Shown here in pieces: positions 23,613-31,165 of a DNA stretch of 64,000 bases. The DNA is from Chondromyces crocatus. Lineage in GTDB: Bacteria; Myxococcota_A; Polyangia; Polyangiales; Polyangiaceae. The DNA lies in assembly GCF_001189295.1 (NCBI RefSeq), contig NZ_CP012159.1, forward strand, positions 9,656,501 through 9,720,500. The letters are read 5' to 3'. The position numbers and the translations under genes are program-made. Every line of letters begins with the position of its first letter. Within the stretch, counting starts at the first letter, position 1. Below the pieces are notes generated by a model, which was not told the DNA's origin, searched no databases, and saw only the letters and a list, made by a program, of their open reading frames with translations.

Positions 23613-23688
23613 GCGGTCATCCTTTCGTCGTCGGAAAGGTCAGCGTACCGCAGGGGGGGGAGAAGGGGATAGCGCGAGGGGATGACGC

Positions 23689-25176
23689 TCAGCCGTCGTA
23701 GCCCAGGTCCCGGAGCACCGCCTGGAGGCGGGCATCCGCGACGGCCCGCGCGGTCTCCAGCTCCCGCAAGCGGGCGATGGCCGCTCCCAGGTTCGGCCGG
23801 AGGGGCTCGTTGGGCTCGCTGGCGTCGACGTAGCGGCTGATGTTCAGGAAGTGCTGGTCGGCGATGTCACGGAGCGCGATCACCTGGGCGTAACGGGGGA
23901 CGTCGGAGAACGCGCGAAATGCCTGCACGATGCGGTCGATGTCCTCGGGGCGGAGGCGGTTGCGGGCCGGGCGCTCCTCGTAGTGGCGCGAGGCGTCGAT
24001 GAAGAGGATCTTGCCCTTGCGCTCGGCCCGCTTGGCGCGGTTCAAGACGAGGACGGCGGCGGGGATGCCGGTGCCGTAGAAGAGGTTGGGAGGGAGGCCG
24101 ATGACGGCCTCGAAGAGGTCTTCGGCGAGGAGCTGGCGCCGGATGTCCGCCTCGACACCGCCTCGGAAGAGGACCCCGTGCGGGACGACGATGATCGCCT
24201 GCCCTCGCACATCCAGGGTGGCGACGATGTGCTGGATGAAGGCGAAGTCGCCGTTGGCGCGCTGGGGAACGCCGTGCCGGAAACGATCGTGGGGGTCACA
24301 GAGCGCGACCTCCTGGCCCCACCGCGCGAGGGAGAAGGGCGGGTTGGCGAGTACCCGGTCGAAGCGGAGGAGGCGCCCGCGCTCGTCGATCAGGCGGGGG
24401 TCACGGATGGTGTCGCCCTTCTCGATGCGGTCGTGGAGTCGCCCCTGGAGGAGCAGGTTCATCGTGCAGATGGACCACGTGGCGAGGTTGCGCTCCTGGC
24501 CGTGGAGACGAAGCGCGCTGGCATCGCCCCCGTTGCGGGTGACGTACCGGGCACACCCGAGGAGCATGCCGCCGGAGCCGCAGGTCGGATCGCAGATGCG
24601 CATCTTCGCCTCCGGGTTGCAGAGGGCGACGACGAGGTCGACGACCTGGGTGGGCGTGCGGAACTCTCCTGCCTTCTTGCCCGCGTCGTCGGCGAACCGT
24701 TCGACCAGGTACTCGTAGGCCTTCCCGAGCACGTCGGGCTCCGAGAGCGAGGCGTCGCCCAGATCCAGCTCGGAAAAATGTCGGAGAAGACGTGACAGCA
24801 GTGCGTCACGGTTCTTCGCATCACCCAGGCGGCGCGCATCGTTGAAGTCGAGGCCGGCGAGGACGCCTCGAAGCCTGGGGTTCTCGTCTTCGAGGGCGAT
24901 GCACGCCGTGTTGAGCGCTTCCCCGGGAGAGGCCGCGGAGCGAAGGACCTCCCAGCGTGCGCAGGGCGGGACGAAGAAGGTGGCGCGGGGGCGCTCTTCA
25001 TCGAAGTGATCGGAGAGGCGCTTGAGGAAGAGCAGCGCGAAGACGTAGAGCTTGTAATCGCCCGCGTCGATCGCGCCGCGCAGCAACTCGGCCGAGCCCC
25101 ACAGGTGGCGCTGCAGCTCGTCGGGTGTGAGATCCTTCCGGTTCGGAGGCATGACGGCCCGCGGAGGGTACGTCAT
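23689..25176 (-). CDS. hsdM: Type I restriction-modification N6-adenine methyltransferase subunit (HsdM)
   Basis: The 495-residue protein has the N-terminal HsdM helical domain (LQRHLWGSAELLRGAIDAGDYKLYVFALLFLKRLSDHFDEE). The N6_Mtase domain has SAM motif I DPTCGSGGM and catalytic motif IV NPPF, with EFRTPTQVVDLVV between them. The C-terminal portion ends in a helical segment that would pair with HsdS. It should methylate adenine in a bipartite target together with a specificity subunit. Unusually, no hsdS or hsdR is adjacent: an hsdS-like gene lies 2.9 kb away, and HsdR is not seen. The start is uncertain between 25176 and the ATG at 25152; neither has a clear ribosome binding site. Confidence 0.9.
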   Translation of the reverse strand: MTYPPRAVMPPNRKDLTPDELQRHLWGSAELLRGAIDAGDYKLYVFALLFLKRLSDHFDEERPRATFFVPPCARWEVLRSAASPGEALNTACIALEDENPRLRGVLAGLDFNDARRLGDAKNRDALLSRLLRHFSELDLGDASLSEPDVLGKAYEYLVERFADDAGKKAGEFRTPTQVVDLVVALCNPEAKMRICDPTCGSGGMLLGCARYVTRNGGDASALRLHGQERNLATWSICTMNLLLQGRLHDRIEKGDTIRDPRLIDERGRLLRFDRVLANPPFSLARWGQEVALCDPHDRFRHGVPQRANGDFAFIQHIVATLDVRGQAIIVVPHGVLFRGGVEADIRRQLLAEDLFEAVIGLPPNLFYGTGIPAAVLVLNRAKRAERKGKILFIDASRHYEERPARNRLRPEDIDRIVQAFRAFSDVPRYAQVIALRDIADQHFLNISRYVDASEPNEPLRPNLGAAIARLRELETARAVADARLQAVLRDLGYDG

Positions 25177-25263
25177 GCGCGATGCCCGAGGGGAGAGCCC
25201 ATTCAGCAGAATTGCGTGTCACGCTCGCCGTGACAGGACGAAGTGACGTGCGTCGGCTAAGCT

Positions 25264-25752
25264 GTGACGAATTCGGTGCAAATGCGGAGCGCTAAGAGCA
25301 AGAAGCGAGAAGATCTGGGACGGCTACAAAGCATCGTGAGCCCGTCCAGGCCGTGGCTGGTGATCGCCCTCGTGGTCCAGGGATTTGCGTTCGCGGCGAT
25401 GGCGTTGCTGGTCGTGACGTTCCTGCTCGCCGATAGAAGAGAGTGGCCGCAGATGCTGTCGGACTGGTCCCTGTGGCTGGTCCCCTTCATCCTGCTCGTG
25501 ACGAGCGAGCTGCTCCGGCGCACCACGAGCCGACGGCTGGTGATCGTTCACGAGCAGGGGGTGACGTTCCCTGAAGGGCGAGGCTCGCGCTCCGTTCGGT
25601 GGGAAGCGATCGAGCGGGTGGTGCAAGAGCCTGCGTCGCTCCGCCTGAAGCTGCGTGAGGGGGGAGAGATCGATCTGCCCGCCGCCGTCGCGAAGAGCCC
25701 AGCGGTACGAGAGGCCCTGCGTGCCGGGGTGAACGATCCGAAGCCGGGGTGA
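25264..25752 (+). CDS. Small membrane protein with two membrane segments and a PH-like domain
   Basis: The 162-residue hypothetical protein has two hydrophobic helices (WLVIALVVQGFAFAAMALLV and WSLWLVPFILLVTSELL). A cytoplasmic beta-rich tail follows (RLVIVHEQGVTFPEGRGSRSVRWEAIERVVQEPASLRLKL). This arrangement resembles small bacterial PH-domain membrane proteins. It lies alone between hsdM and the thioesterase on the opposite strand. The start is GTG at 25264, or the ATG at 25282; neither has a clear ribosome binding site. No function can be assigned. Confidence 0.65.
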   Translation: MTNSVQMRSAKSKKREDLGRLQSIVSPSRPWLVIALVVQGFAFAAMALLVVTFLLADRREWPQMLSDWSLWLVPFILLVTSELLRRTTSRRLVIVHEQGVTFPEGRGSRSVRWEAIERVVQEPASLRLKLREGGEIDLPAAVAKSPAVREALRAGVNDPKPG

Positions 25753-25795
25753 GCCGCCCACAGGTCGGCCCACCACCCCGCGCTCCGTTCGGGGC

Positions 25796-26278
25796 TCAGG
25801 TCGGGGGACGTGAGAAGCGCCGCCAGGCTTCCGGCAGTGGCCCCCCCAGCAAACGCTCCGCGCCGGCCTGATCCAGGATGGCGAAGACGAATTCGCCGCT
25901 GAGGGTGTCCACACCGCCCTGAGCCAGGCGGACCGCGACGTGGGCCACGCGGGAGGTGTGACGGGTGATGCTGCCGCGGCCTTCGACCTCGACGCCGATC
26001 CGCACGGGACCGTGGAGCCGTACCTGGAGCGAGGCCGTGAACCCGAAGCGATCCAGGAGGCCGATGACGGCCCACGCCGCGACCTCGTCGGCGAGGGTGG
26101 TCACGAGCCCGCCATGCATGATGCCCGGAGGCCCCTGGTACTGCTCGCCGGGGGTGAAGCGGGTGACCACCTCGTCGCCCTCTCGAACGAAACGAAGATG
26201 AAAGCCAATGGGATGATCCGGGTTACAGCCGAAGCAGGGCTGGTCTGGACCGAATGGGTTGGGTTCGAGATCGGCCAT
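25796..26278 (-). CDS. Hotdog-fold thioesterase (PaaI/YbgC-like)
   Basis: The 160-residue protein has the hotdog fold signature of acyl-CoA thioesterases in the PaaI/THEM4 group. It carries CFGCNPDHPIGFHLRF near the N-terminus and YQGPPGIMHGGLVTTLADEVAAWAV, the HGG motif with the catalytic Asp/Glu-bearing helix. VEGRGSITRHTSRVAHVAVRL forms the last strands. It probably hydrolyses a medium-size acyl or aryl thioester in the cytosol; the substrate is unknown. The ATG at 26278 fits the family N-terminus, while the frame remains open to 26476. It is divergent from the ABC-F gene across 216 bases with no recognisable promoter. Confidence 0.82.
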   Translation of the reverse strand: MADLEPNPFGPDQPCFGCNPDHPIGFHLRFVREGDEVVTRFTPGEQYQGPPGIMHGGLVTTLADEVAAWAVIGLLDRFGFTASLQVRLHGPVRIGVEVEGRGSITRHTSRVAHVAVRLAQGGVDTLSGEFVFAILDQAGAERLLGGPLPEAWRRFSRPPT

Positions 26279-26494
26279 GGGTTGCGCGTTCCTCGACTCC
26301 CTGTTAAGAGATTCGCGCGTCACAACGCAAGGCTTGGACCGAGGTACAGCGAAGTGAAGTTCAGCTCCTGAATCTGGCCTGCAGGCCGCCGCCGACCCTG
26401 AAAGGCTCTGCCTTTCTGGTCGCTGGGCCGCCTGCTCCACCGTGGCATCAGGCACGACGAGGGTCGTGCCCTGCACGTCGATTCAGGAGCTTGA

Positions 26495-28012
26495 ATGTCG
26501 TCGATTCGTCTTTCTCGGGTCTCATTTGCCTATTCCGATCTCACGCCCATTCTGGTGGAGGTCGACCTGCACCTCACGACCGAATGGGTTGGCCTGGTTG
26601 GTCCCAATGGTGCGGGGAAAACGACGCTCTTGCGCCTCCTCACCGGGGAGCTGAAGCCCGACGAGGGCACGCTCCGCAGGGAGCCGGCGGGTGCGCGGGT
26701 CAGCCTCTGCCCGCAGCGCGTGGAGCACGCGACGCCCGACATCCTTGCGTTCGCCGAGGAGCAGGGGGGTGAAGCGCGACGACTCCGCGCTGCCCTCTCC
26801 CTGGATCCCGCGACGATGGAGCGGTGGAGCACCCTGTCCCCCGGCGAGCGCAAGCGCTGGCAGATCGGCGCGGCGCTCGTCTTCGAGCCCGATCTGTTGC
26901 TGCTCGACGAGCCGACGAACCACATCGACGCGGAGGCCCGCGCGCTGCTCGTCGCGACCTTGCGGGAGTTCCAGGGGATCGGGGTGTGCGTCTCGCACGA
27001 CCGGGTCCTGCTCGATGAGCTCACCAGCACGACCATCCGGGTCGAGAAGGGGACCGCGCGCGCCCATCCGGGCGGCTACAGCGCCGCGAAGTCGCTCTGG
27101 GAGGCAGAGGTGCGCTCGCTGACCGAGGCGCATCAGCGCGCACGAGGAGAAGAGAAAAAGCTGCGGCGTCAGCTCGGAGACGCGCGGCGCGATCACGACG
27201 CCGCGACGGCGAACCGCAGCACCCGCAAGCGCGCGAAGGGACCGCGTGACCACGACGCACGCGGCATGCTGGCCAAGGTGGTGGCCGAGTGGGGAGAGAA
27301 AACGGCCGGGCGGCAGGTGACGCTGCTCCGACGCCAGCTCGAGGAGGCGCAGGCGGCGTCGTCGGCCATCCATGTCGAGAAGGAGCGAGGGAGGAGCGTC
27401 TTCGTGGACTACCAGCGCGCTCCATCTCCCTGGCTGTTCGTGCTCGATGCGCCGGAGATCCGGGCCGGCGGGAGCGCGGGCAAGCGCGTGCTCGGCGAGG
27501 TCAGGCTCTCGGTCGGGCGGGAGGACCGGATCCGCATCGAGGGCCCGAACGGAGGGGGGAAGACCACCCTGGTGGCTGCGCTGCTGGAGGCGTCACGGAT
27601 CCCTCTGGAGAAGGTGCTTTATGTGCCTCAGGAGCTGGGGGAAGAAGCAGAGAGCGCGCTGGCCGACGAGGCACGGGCGCTGGACCCGGCCACGCGGGGG
27701 CGGGTGATGTCGCTGGTGGCCGCGCTCGGCGTGGATCCGGGGAGGCTCCTCGGGTCGGCGCGGCCTTCCCCGGGGGAGGCAAGGAAGCTCATGATCGCGC
27801 TGGGCCTGGGGCGCCACGTCTGGGCCGTGGTGCTCGACGAGCCCACGAACCACCTGGATCTCCCCTCCATCGAGCGGCTGGAGAAGGCGCTCGCCGAGTA
27901 CCCGGGCGCGCTGATCCTGGTCACCCATGATGCCGCGTTCGCGCAGGCATGCACGCGAACGCGCTGGCGTGTGGAGGGGGGTGACGTCCAGGTGTCGGGA
28001 GACGTCGCGTGA
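26495..28012 (+). CDS. ABC-F family ATPase (duplicated ABC domains, no membrane segment)
   Basis: The 505-residue protein has two ABC cassettes and no transmembrane helices. Cassette 1 has Walker [10 protein letters not shown], signature [12 protein letters not shown], and Walker [13 protein letters not shown]. Cassette 2 has [22 protein letters not shown] and [11 protein letters not shown]. Between them lies a long, charged helical linker (about 205-300) of the kind ABC-F proteins push into the ribosomal exit site. Members act on translation or protect ribosomes from antibiotics. Which applies here is unclear: the signature of the second cassette is divergent. It stands between hsdM and hsdS, on the opposite strand to both. 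Confidence 0.85.
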   Translation: MSSIRLSRVSFAYSDLTPILVEVDLHLTTEWVGLVGPNGAGKTTLLRLLTGELKPDEGTLRREPAGARVSLCPQRVEHATPDILAFAEEQGGEARRLRAALSLDPATMERWSTLSPGERKRWQIGAALVFEPDLLLLDEPTNHIDAEARALLVATLREFQGIGVCVSHDRVLLDELTSTTIRVEKGTARAHPGGYSAAKSLWEAEVRSLTEAHQRARGEEKKLRRQLGDARRDHDAATANRSTRKRAKGPRDHDARGMLAKVVAEWGEKTAGRQVTLLRRQLEEAQAASSAIHVEKERGRSVFVDYQRAPSPWLFVLDAPEIRAGGSAGKRVLGEVRLSVGREDRIRIEGPNGGGKTTLVAALLEASRIPLEKVLYVPQELGEEAESALADEARALDPATRGRVMSLVAALGVDPGRLLGSARPSPGEARKLMIALGLGRHVWAVVLDEPTNHLDLPSIERLEKALAEYPGALILVTHDAAFAQACTRTRWRVEGGDVQVSGDVA

Positions 28013-28027
28013 GGCCAGCGCGCCTGG

Positions 28028-28047
28028 GCGGGAGCGCTCACTCCCGC
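28028..28047. terminator. Perfect hairpin between convergent ABC-F and hsdS genes
   Basis: GCGGGAG (28028-28034) and CTCCCGC (28041-28047) form a perfect 7-bp stem with a 6-base loop. The loop contains the hsdS stop codon (28038-28040). With the ABC-F stop at 28012 this is well placed as a shared, bidirectional transcription end, though no T-tract follows. Confidence 0.5.
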
Positions 28048-29249
28048 AGGGGGAGCGCTTCGATGACGCTCGCACGGAGCTGCCCCGTGAAGAGTGCCGT
28101 CATCAGCACGGACCGGAGCTCGAGCAGCGCCTCTTGCCAGGACTGCTCCAGCTCCAGACGCTGATCGAACGTCGTCAGCGCGTGGCCCAGCGCGCGCTGG
28201 AGCTCGCGCGGTGGGACGGCGAAGCGGACGGGATACAGGTGGTGGTGGTTGATCTGGGGAATGCCGGCGTCGTAGGCGAAGCTGGACAGGCCGCGATGCT
28301 GGAGCAGCTCGGCGAAGTAGTGGGGATCGAGCAAGGGGCCGGGAGCGAGGACCATGAGGTTGGGGTCCACCGCGGCGTCCCGCAGAAGCACACGGACGCG
28401 GTTCTTCGCGATCGCGCCGCCACGCTTGGGAAACACCAGGTGCCCGGGTGCGAAGGTGCGAATGCTGGGATGCTCTTTCGCCCGGAAGCGAAGCGAGGCG
28501 GTGCGAACTCCCCATCGGTTCTCCGGGTGGGCGAGGTCTTCCACCTTGAGGAACAGGGTGTCGCCGCAAGGGTCGACCTGCACGGCGGATGGCGAGTATC
28601 CCCCTCCGAGGGAGAAAAGCTCGTCCCCCCGTCGCTGGGGATGGGTAGGCGCGAAGAGTTCATGGGCGAGCGCCGAGCGGACCTCGCGCAGCTGCGCTTC
28701 CAGTGCTTGCGCCGCAGCGATGGCGCCATCGACCCGGGCGAGGATCCTCGCGATCCGGGCCTGCTCCGGGAGACCTGGAACCGCGACGAGCACCTCGGCC
28801 CAGGCGGCGGCAGGGACGCGGAGCCGGCCGGAGGTCCCGACGAGACGCGCGATGAGAAGGGCTCGAACGCCTTCCCACTTGAGAAGGTAGTACAGGAACT
28901 CCGGGGTGGTGAGCCGCGGACACAGCACCGTCAGCTCCGTGGATCCAAAGCCCACTTCGCCAGCCGGGAGGCCATCGACCAGAGCAGCTTTGCCGTTCTC
29001 CAGGCTGGGGCTGATGCGCGCGATCAAGACATCGCCGTTCTGGAAACGCGAACCACTCCCCTGGTACGTGCGCGCGCCGAGCGCTCCCAGTCGAGGGAGG
29101 ACGGCATCCACCGCTGCCATGTCCGCGAAAGGCGCGCTCGCCCCTCGCTGCAAGGACCGGGGTGGATTGACCTCTGCCACGTTGGAGAGAGGGGTTGCAG
29201 TCCACCCGGGGGGCAGCACGCATGCACGCCCTGGATTCGTCGTCGTCAC
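28038..29249 (-). CDS. hsdS: Type I restriction-modification specificity subunit (HsdS)
   Basis: The 403-residue protein is built of two target-recognition domains, each followed by a long helical spacer. The first runs from LPPGWTATPLSNVAEVNPP to LPEQARIARILARVDGAIAAAQALEAQLREV. The second covers YSPSAVQVDPCGDTLFLKVED to ALTTFDQRLELEQSWQEALLELRS. Stretches such as FQNGDVLIARISPSLENGK and IPQINHHHLYPVRFAVPP are characteristic of HsdS. It would dictate the DNA sequence methylated by an HsdM dimer. The GTG at 29249 lies 21 bases downstream of the AlkD-like gene, so the two are probably co-transcribed. The partner hsdM is 2.9 kb away and hsdR is not visible. Confidence 0.88.
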   Translation of the reverse strand: MTTTNPGRACVLPPGWTATPLSNVAEVNPPRSLQRGASAPFADMAAVDAVLPRLGALGARTYQGSGSRFQNGDVLIARISPSLENGKAALVDGLPAGEVGFGSTELTVLCPRLTTPEFLYYLLKWEGVRALLIARLVGTSGRLRVPAAAWAEVLVAVPGLPEQARIARILARVDGAIAAAQALEAQLREVRSALAHELFAPTHPQRRGDELFSLGGGYSPSAVQVDPCGDTLFLKVEDLAHPENRWGVRTASLRFRAKEHPSIRTFAPGHLVFPKRGGAIAKNRVRVLLRDAAVDPNLMVLAPGPLLDPHYFAELLQHRGLSSFAYDAGIPQINHHHLYPVRFAVPPRELQRALGHALTTFDQRLELEQSWQEALLELRSVLMTALFTGQLRASVIEALPLRE

Positions 29250-29270
29250 GTTCTGCTGTTGGGGGGTCAG

Positions 29271-30215
29271 TCAGGTTCGACGCGGACCGTCAGCGCGGAC
29301 CGCCGCTTTCTTCGCGCTCGCGGCCTTCTTCGCGCCTGCGACCTTCTTCGCACTCGCCGCCTTCTTCGCCCCCGGCACCGTCTTCGTGCCTGCTGCGCTC
29401 TTCGTACCTGTGGCCTTCTTGGCTGCCGCGGATGACCCCACGACCTTCCCTCGGGTGCCTCCAGACGTCGTCGCTCTTCCCTCGTCGCGACGCGTACGTC
29501 CACCGCTGGAGGTCGCAGTGGTGCTCGCTGCGCCGTTCGTCCCCTTCGGGTTCCGGGCCCAGATCTTCTCGATGGTCTCCACGGCGTCCGATGTCTTGCA
29601 GGCCGTATCGCCGTGATCGACCTCGACCTTCCCGATGCGCACCGCCGCGGCGAGCGCCAGCTCACGGAGCGCCGGGCTGCGACCACCGATCCGGATCAGC
29701 GCCTGGTTCATCGTCTCGCGGGTGCGGTTCTTCACGCCATGAATCGTCGCTTCAATCTCCTGGATCCGGCCCGCGAAGTAGTCATCGGGAAAGGAGGACT
29801 CACCCGCGGCGAGTTGACCCAGCAACACCCACCCAGCTCGGCCGATGAATTCGTCTCTCGACGCGCACCAGCGCTCCACTGCCTCCCGGGCGTAGGCGGA
29901 CTTCGACACGACGTCTCTGGAGCAGAGGTCGATGAGCGTCGGGAAGGTGATCCCCTTCAGCCACGCTTCCGCTTCGGCCAGCGTGGACTGCGCTGGATCG
30001 GCAATCATCGTGGCCAAGGTGCGCGCATCGGAGTTGCCCGTGGCCCAGAGTTGCCGAGCCAGCGCGTGATCGGTCTTGATGCGCTTCTTGAGCATCCCCA
30101 GGTGGGCGAAGCTCACGCCGAACACGTTGTCTCCCGAGCCGTGCCGCTTGTACGTCTTGCGGGTTTGTTCGCTGCCGAGCCGCTCGAGTTCGGCCATCAG
30201 ATCGTCGATGTTCAT
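29271..30215 (-). CDS. AlkD-like DNA alkylation repair protein with histone-H1-like tail
   Basis: The 314-residue protein has an ARM/HEAT-like helical domain (about 1-205) of the AlkD/DNA-alkylation-repair family. It begins MNIDDLMAELERLGSEQTRK and includes FGVSFAHLGMLKKRIKTDH and EAWLKGITFPTLIDLCSRDV. The C-terminal 95 residues are a repetitive Lys/Ala/Ser/Thr tail with KKA/AKK units, like the tail of eukaryotic histone H1 or bacterial HU-like proteins. The repair domain would excise or bind alkylated bases; the tail should hold the protein on DNA. No ribosome binding site decides the start at 30215. The gene leads directly into hsdS. Confidence 0.8.
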   Translation of the reverse strand: MNIDDLMAELERLGSEQTRKTYKRHGSGDNVFGVSFAHLGMLKKRIKTDHALARQLWATGNSDARTLATMIADPAQSTLAEAEAWLKGITFPTLIDLCSRDVVSKSAYAREAVERWCASRDEFIGRAGWVLLGQLAAGESSFPDDYFAGRIQEIEATIHGVKNRTRETMNQALIRIGGRSPALRELALAAAVRIGKVEVDHGDTACKTSDAVETIEKIWARNPKGTNGAASTTATSSGGRTRRDEGRATTSGGTRGKVVGSSAAAKKATGTKSAAGTKTVPGAKKAASAKKVAGAKKAASAKKAAVRADGPRRT

Positions 30216-30349
30216 GGGGATCGCAGGGAGCGACTTTATCGTGATTGCTGCGCATCGTGCAAAAGGCTCAACGCGGAAACGGCCCATTTCCCGGGTCGGC
30301 GCCCATGCCTTACGTCCAGTCGTGTCGACTTTCCTCGATACGAGCGAAC

Positions 30350-30769
30350 TCAGTTTTCCGCGGCTGGAATGACGAAGACTTCGGCACCACCGCCGGCCGC
30401 CACGAGGACGCTCAGCGTGTCAATCGGTGGGCTCGAGGATTCACTGCAGGGAACATCCGCGGCCAATCGGCTCAGATTCGGGGAAAGATCCGTGAGCAGC
30501 GCCACCAGCTCCGTCGCTGAAACGACGCCACGCATCAGCGCTTGGGGTGGGCCGTGACCAGAGAGAGCACGGAAAAGCAGTAGCTCCGGGCCGGGATGAC
30601 CAAGGCGGCGCTGCAAGGCGATCGCCAACAGATACCCACTGGGTTCGCGCACCGTGATCAGGTACGCGACGATCACTTTGTCAGGCTGCTCGCAGCGAGC
30701 CTTCTGAATCATGCGCAGCAGTGCAGGTCGCTCTGCCGCGAGCAATGCAATTCGCTCGGCTTGACTCAT
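30350..30769 (-). CDS. Hypothetical protein of 139 residues
   Basis: I chose the ATG at 30769. The sequence is mostly alpha/beta, with MSQAERIALLAAERPALLRM at the start, a central strand VIVAYLITVREPSGYLLAIAL and a hydrophobic C-terminus (LSVLVAAGGGAEVFVIPAA). I recognise no family or motif. The central VAYLITVREPSG could be a structured beta-hairpin. It stands alone between the AlkD-like gene and the divergent kinase gene, upstream of which lie nearly 400 bases without an obvious gene. It may be a small regulatory or immunity-type protein, but there is no direct evidence. Confidence 0.5.
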   Translation of the reverse strand: MSQAERIALLAAERPALLRMIQKARCEQPDKVIVAYLITVREPSGYLLAIALQRRLGHPGPELLLFRALSGHGPPQALMRGVVSATELVALLTDLSPNLSRLAADVPCSESSSPPIDTLSVLVAAGGGAEVFVIPAAEN

Positions 30770-31165
30770 CTGAACACCACCCGTGAATGCAGAGGGAGAT
30801 CCTCCTTCTCTTATTCCGGGGAGCCCCCCTGGTTTTGCATTCGAACTGCATGGGACCTCCCCAGGATCGTGACGAGATTTCGCGCCAAGTCTGACGAGCG
30901 CACGTAACGTGCGCGCGATGCATGAACGCTCGCAGGTGTGTGCGGAGATCTTGGCCGTTGGCCAGCGGGCTGCGCCGACCTGAGGTGGCGCGTCGCGGAC
31001 GGCCTGGAGGGGCACCGCTCGAAGGGGAAGACCACGGCTGCTGGACGTCGCAGAGCGCCGTTTCCCCCAGGAAGGACGGGTCAGAAGCGCGAACGACGCT
31101 CCCCTCTGGACCCCGTCGCGGAGTTGCCGCATCGTCCGGCAAACCACCGCGCGGTGGTCGACGGT
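30770..31165. other. Divergent intergenic region, no gene seen
   Basis: The 396 bases between the 139-residue hypothetical and the kinase contain only overlapping random frames. The kinase frame is open from 30938, but the first 76 codons lack a plausible domain. No clear -35/-10 or sigma54 -24/-12 pair could be assigned by eye. Confidence 0.5.

Noticed and set aside
21333-23672. Open frame of about 779 codons antisense to vgrG
   Set aside because: It mirrors the codon positions of vgrG and has no recognisable domain; the VgrG frame is certain.
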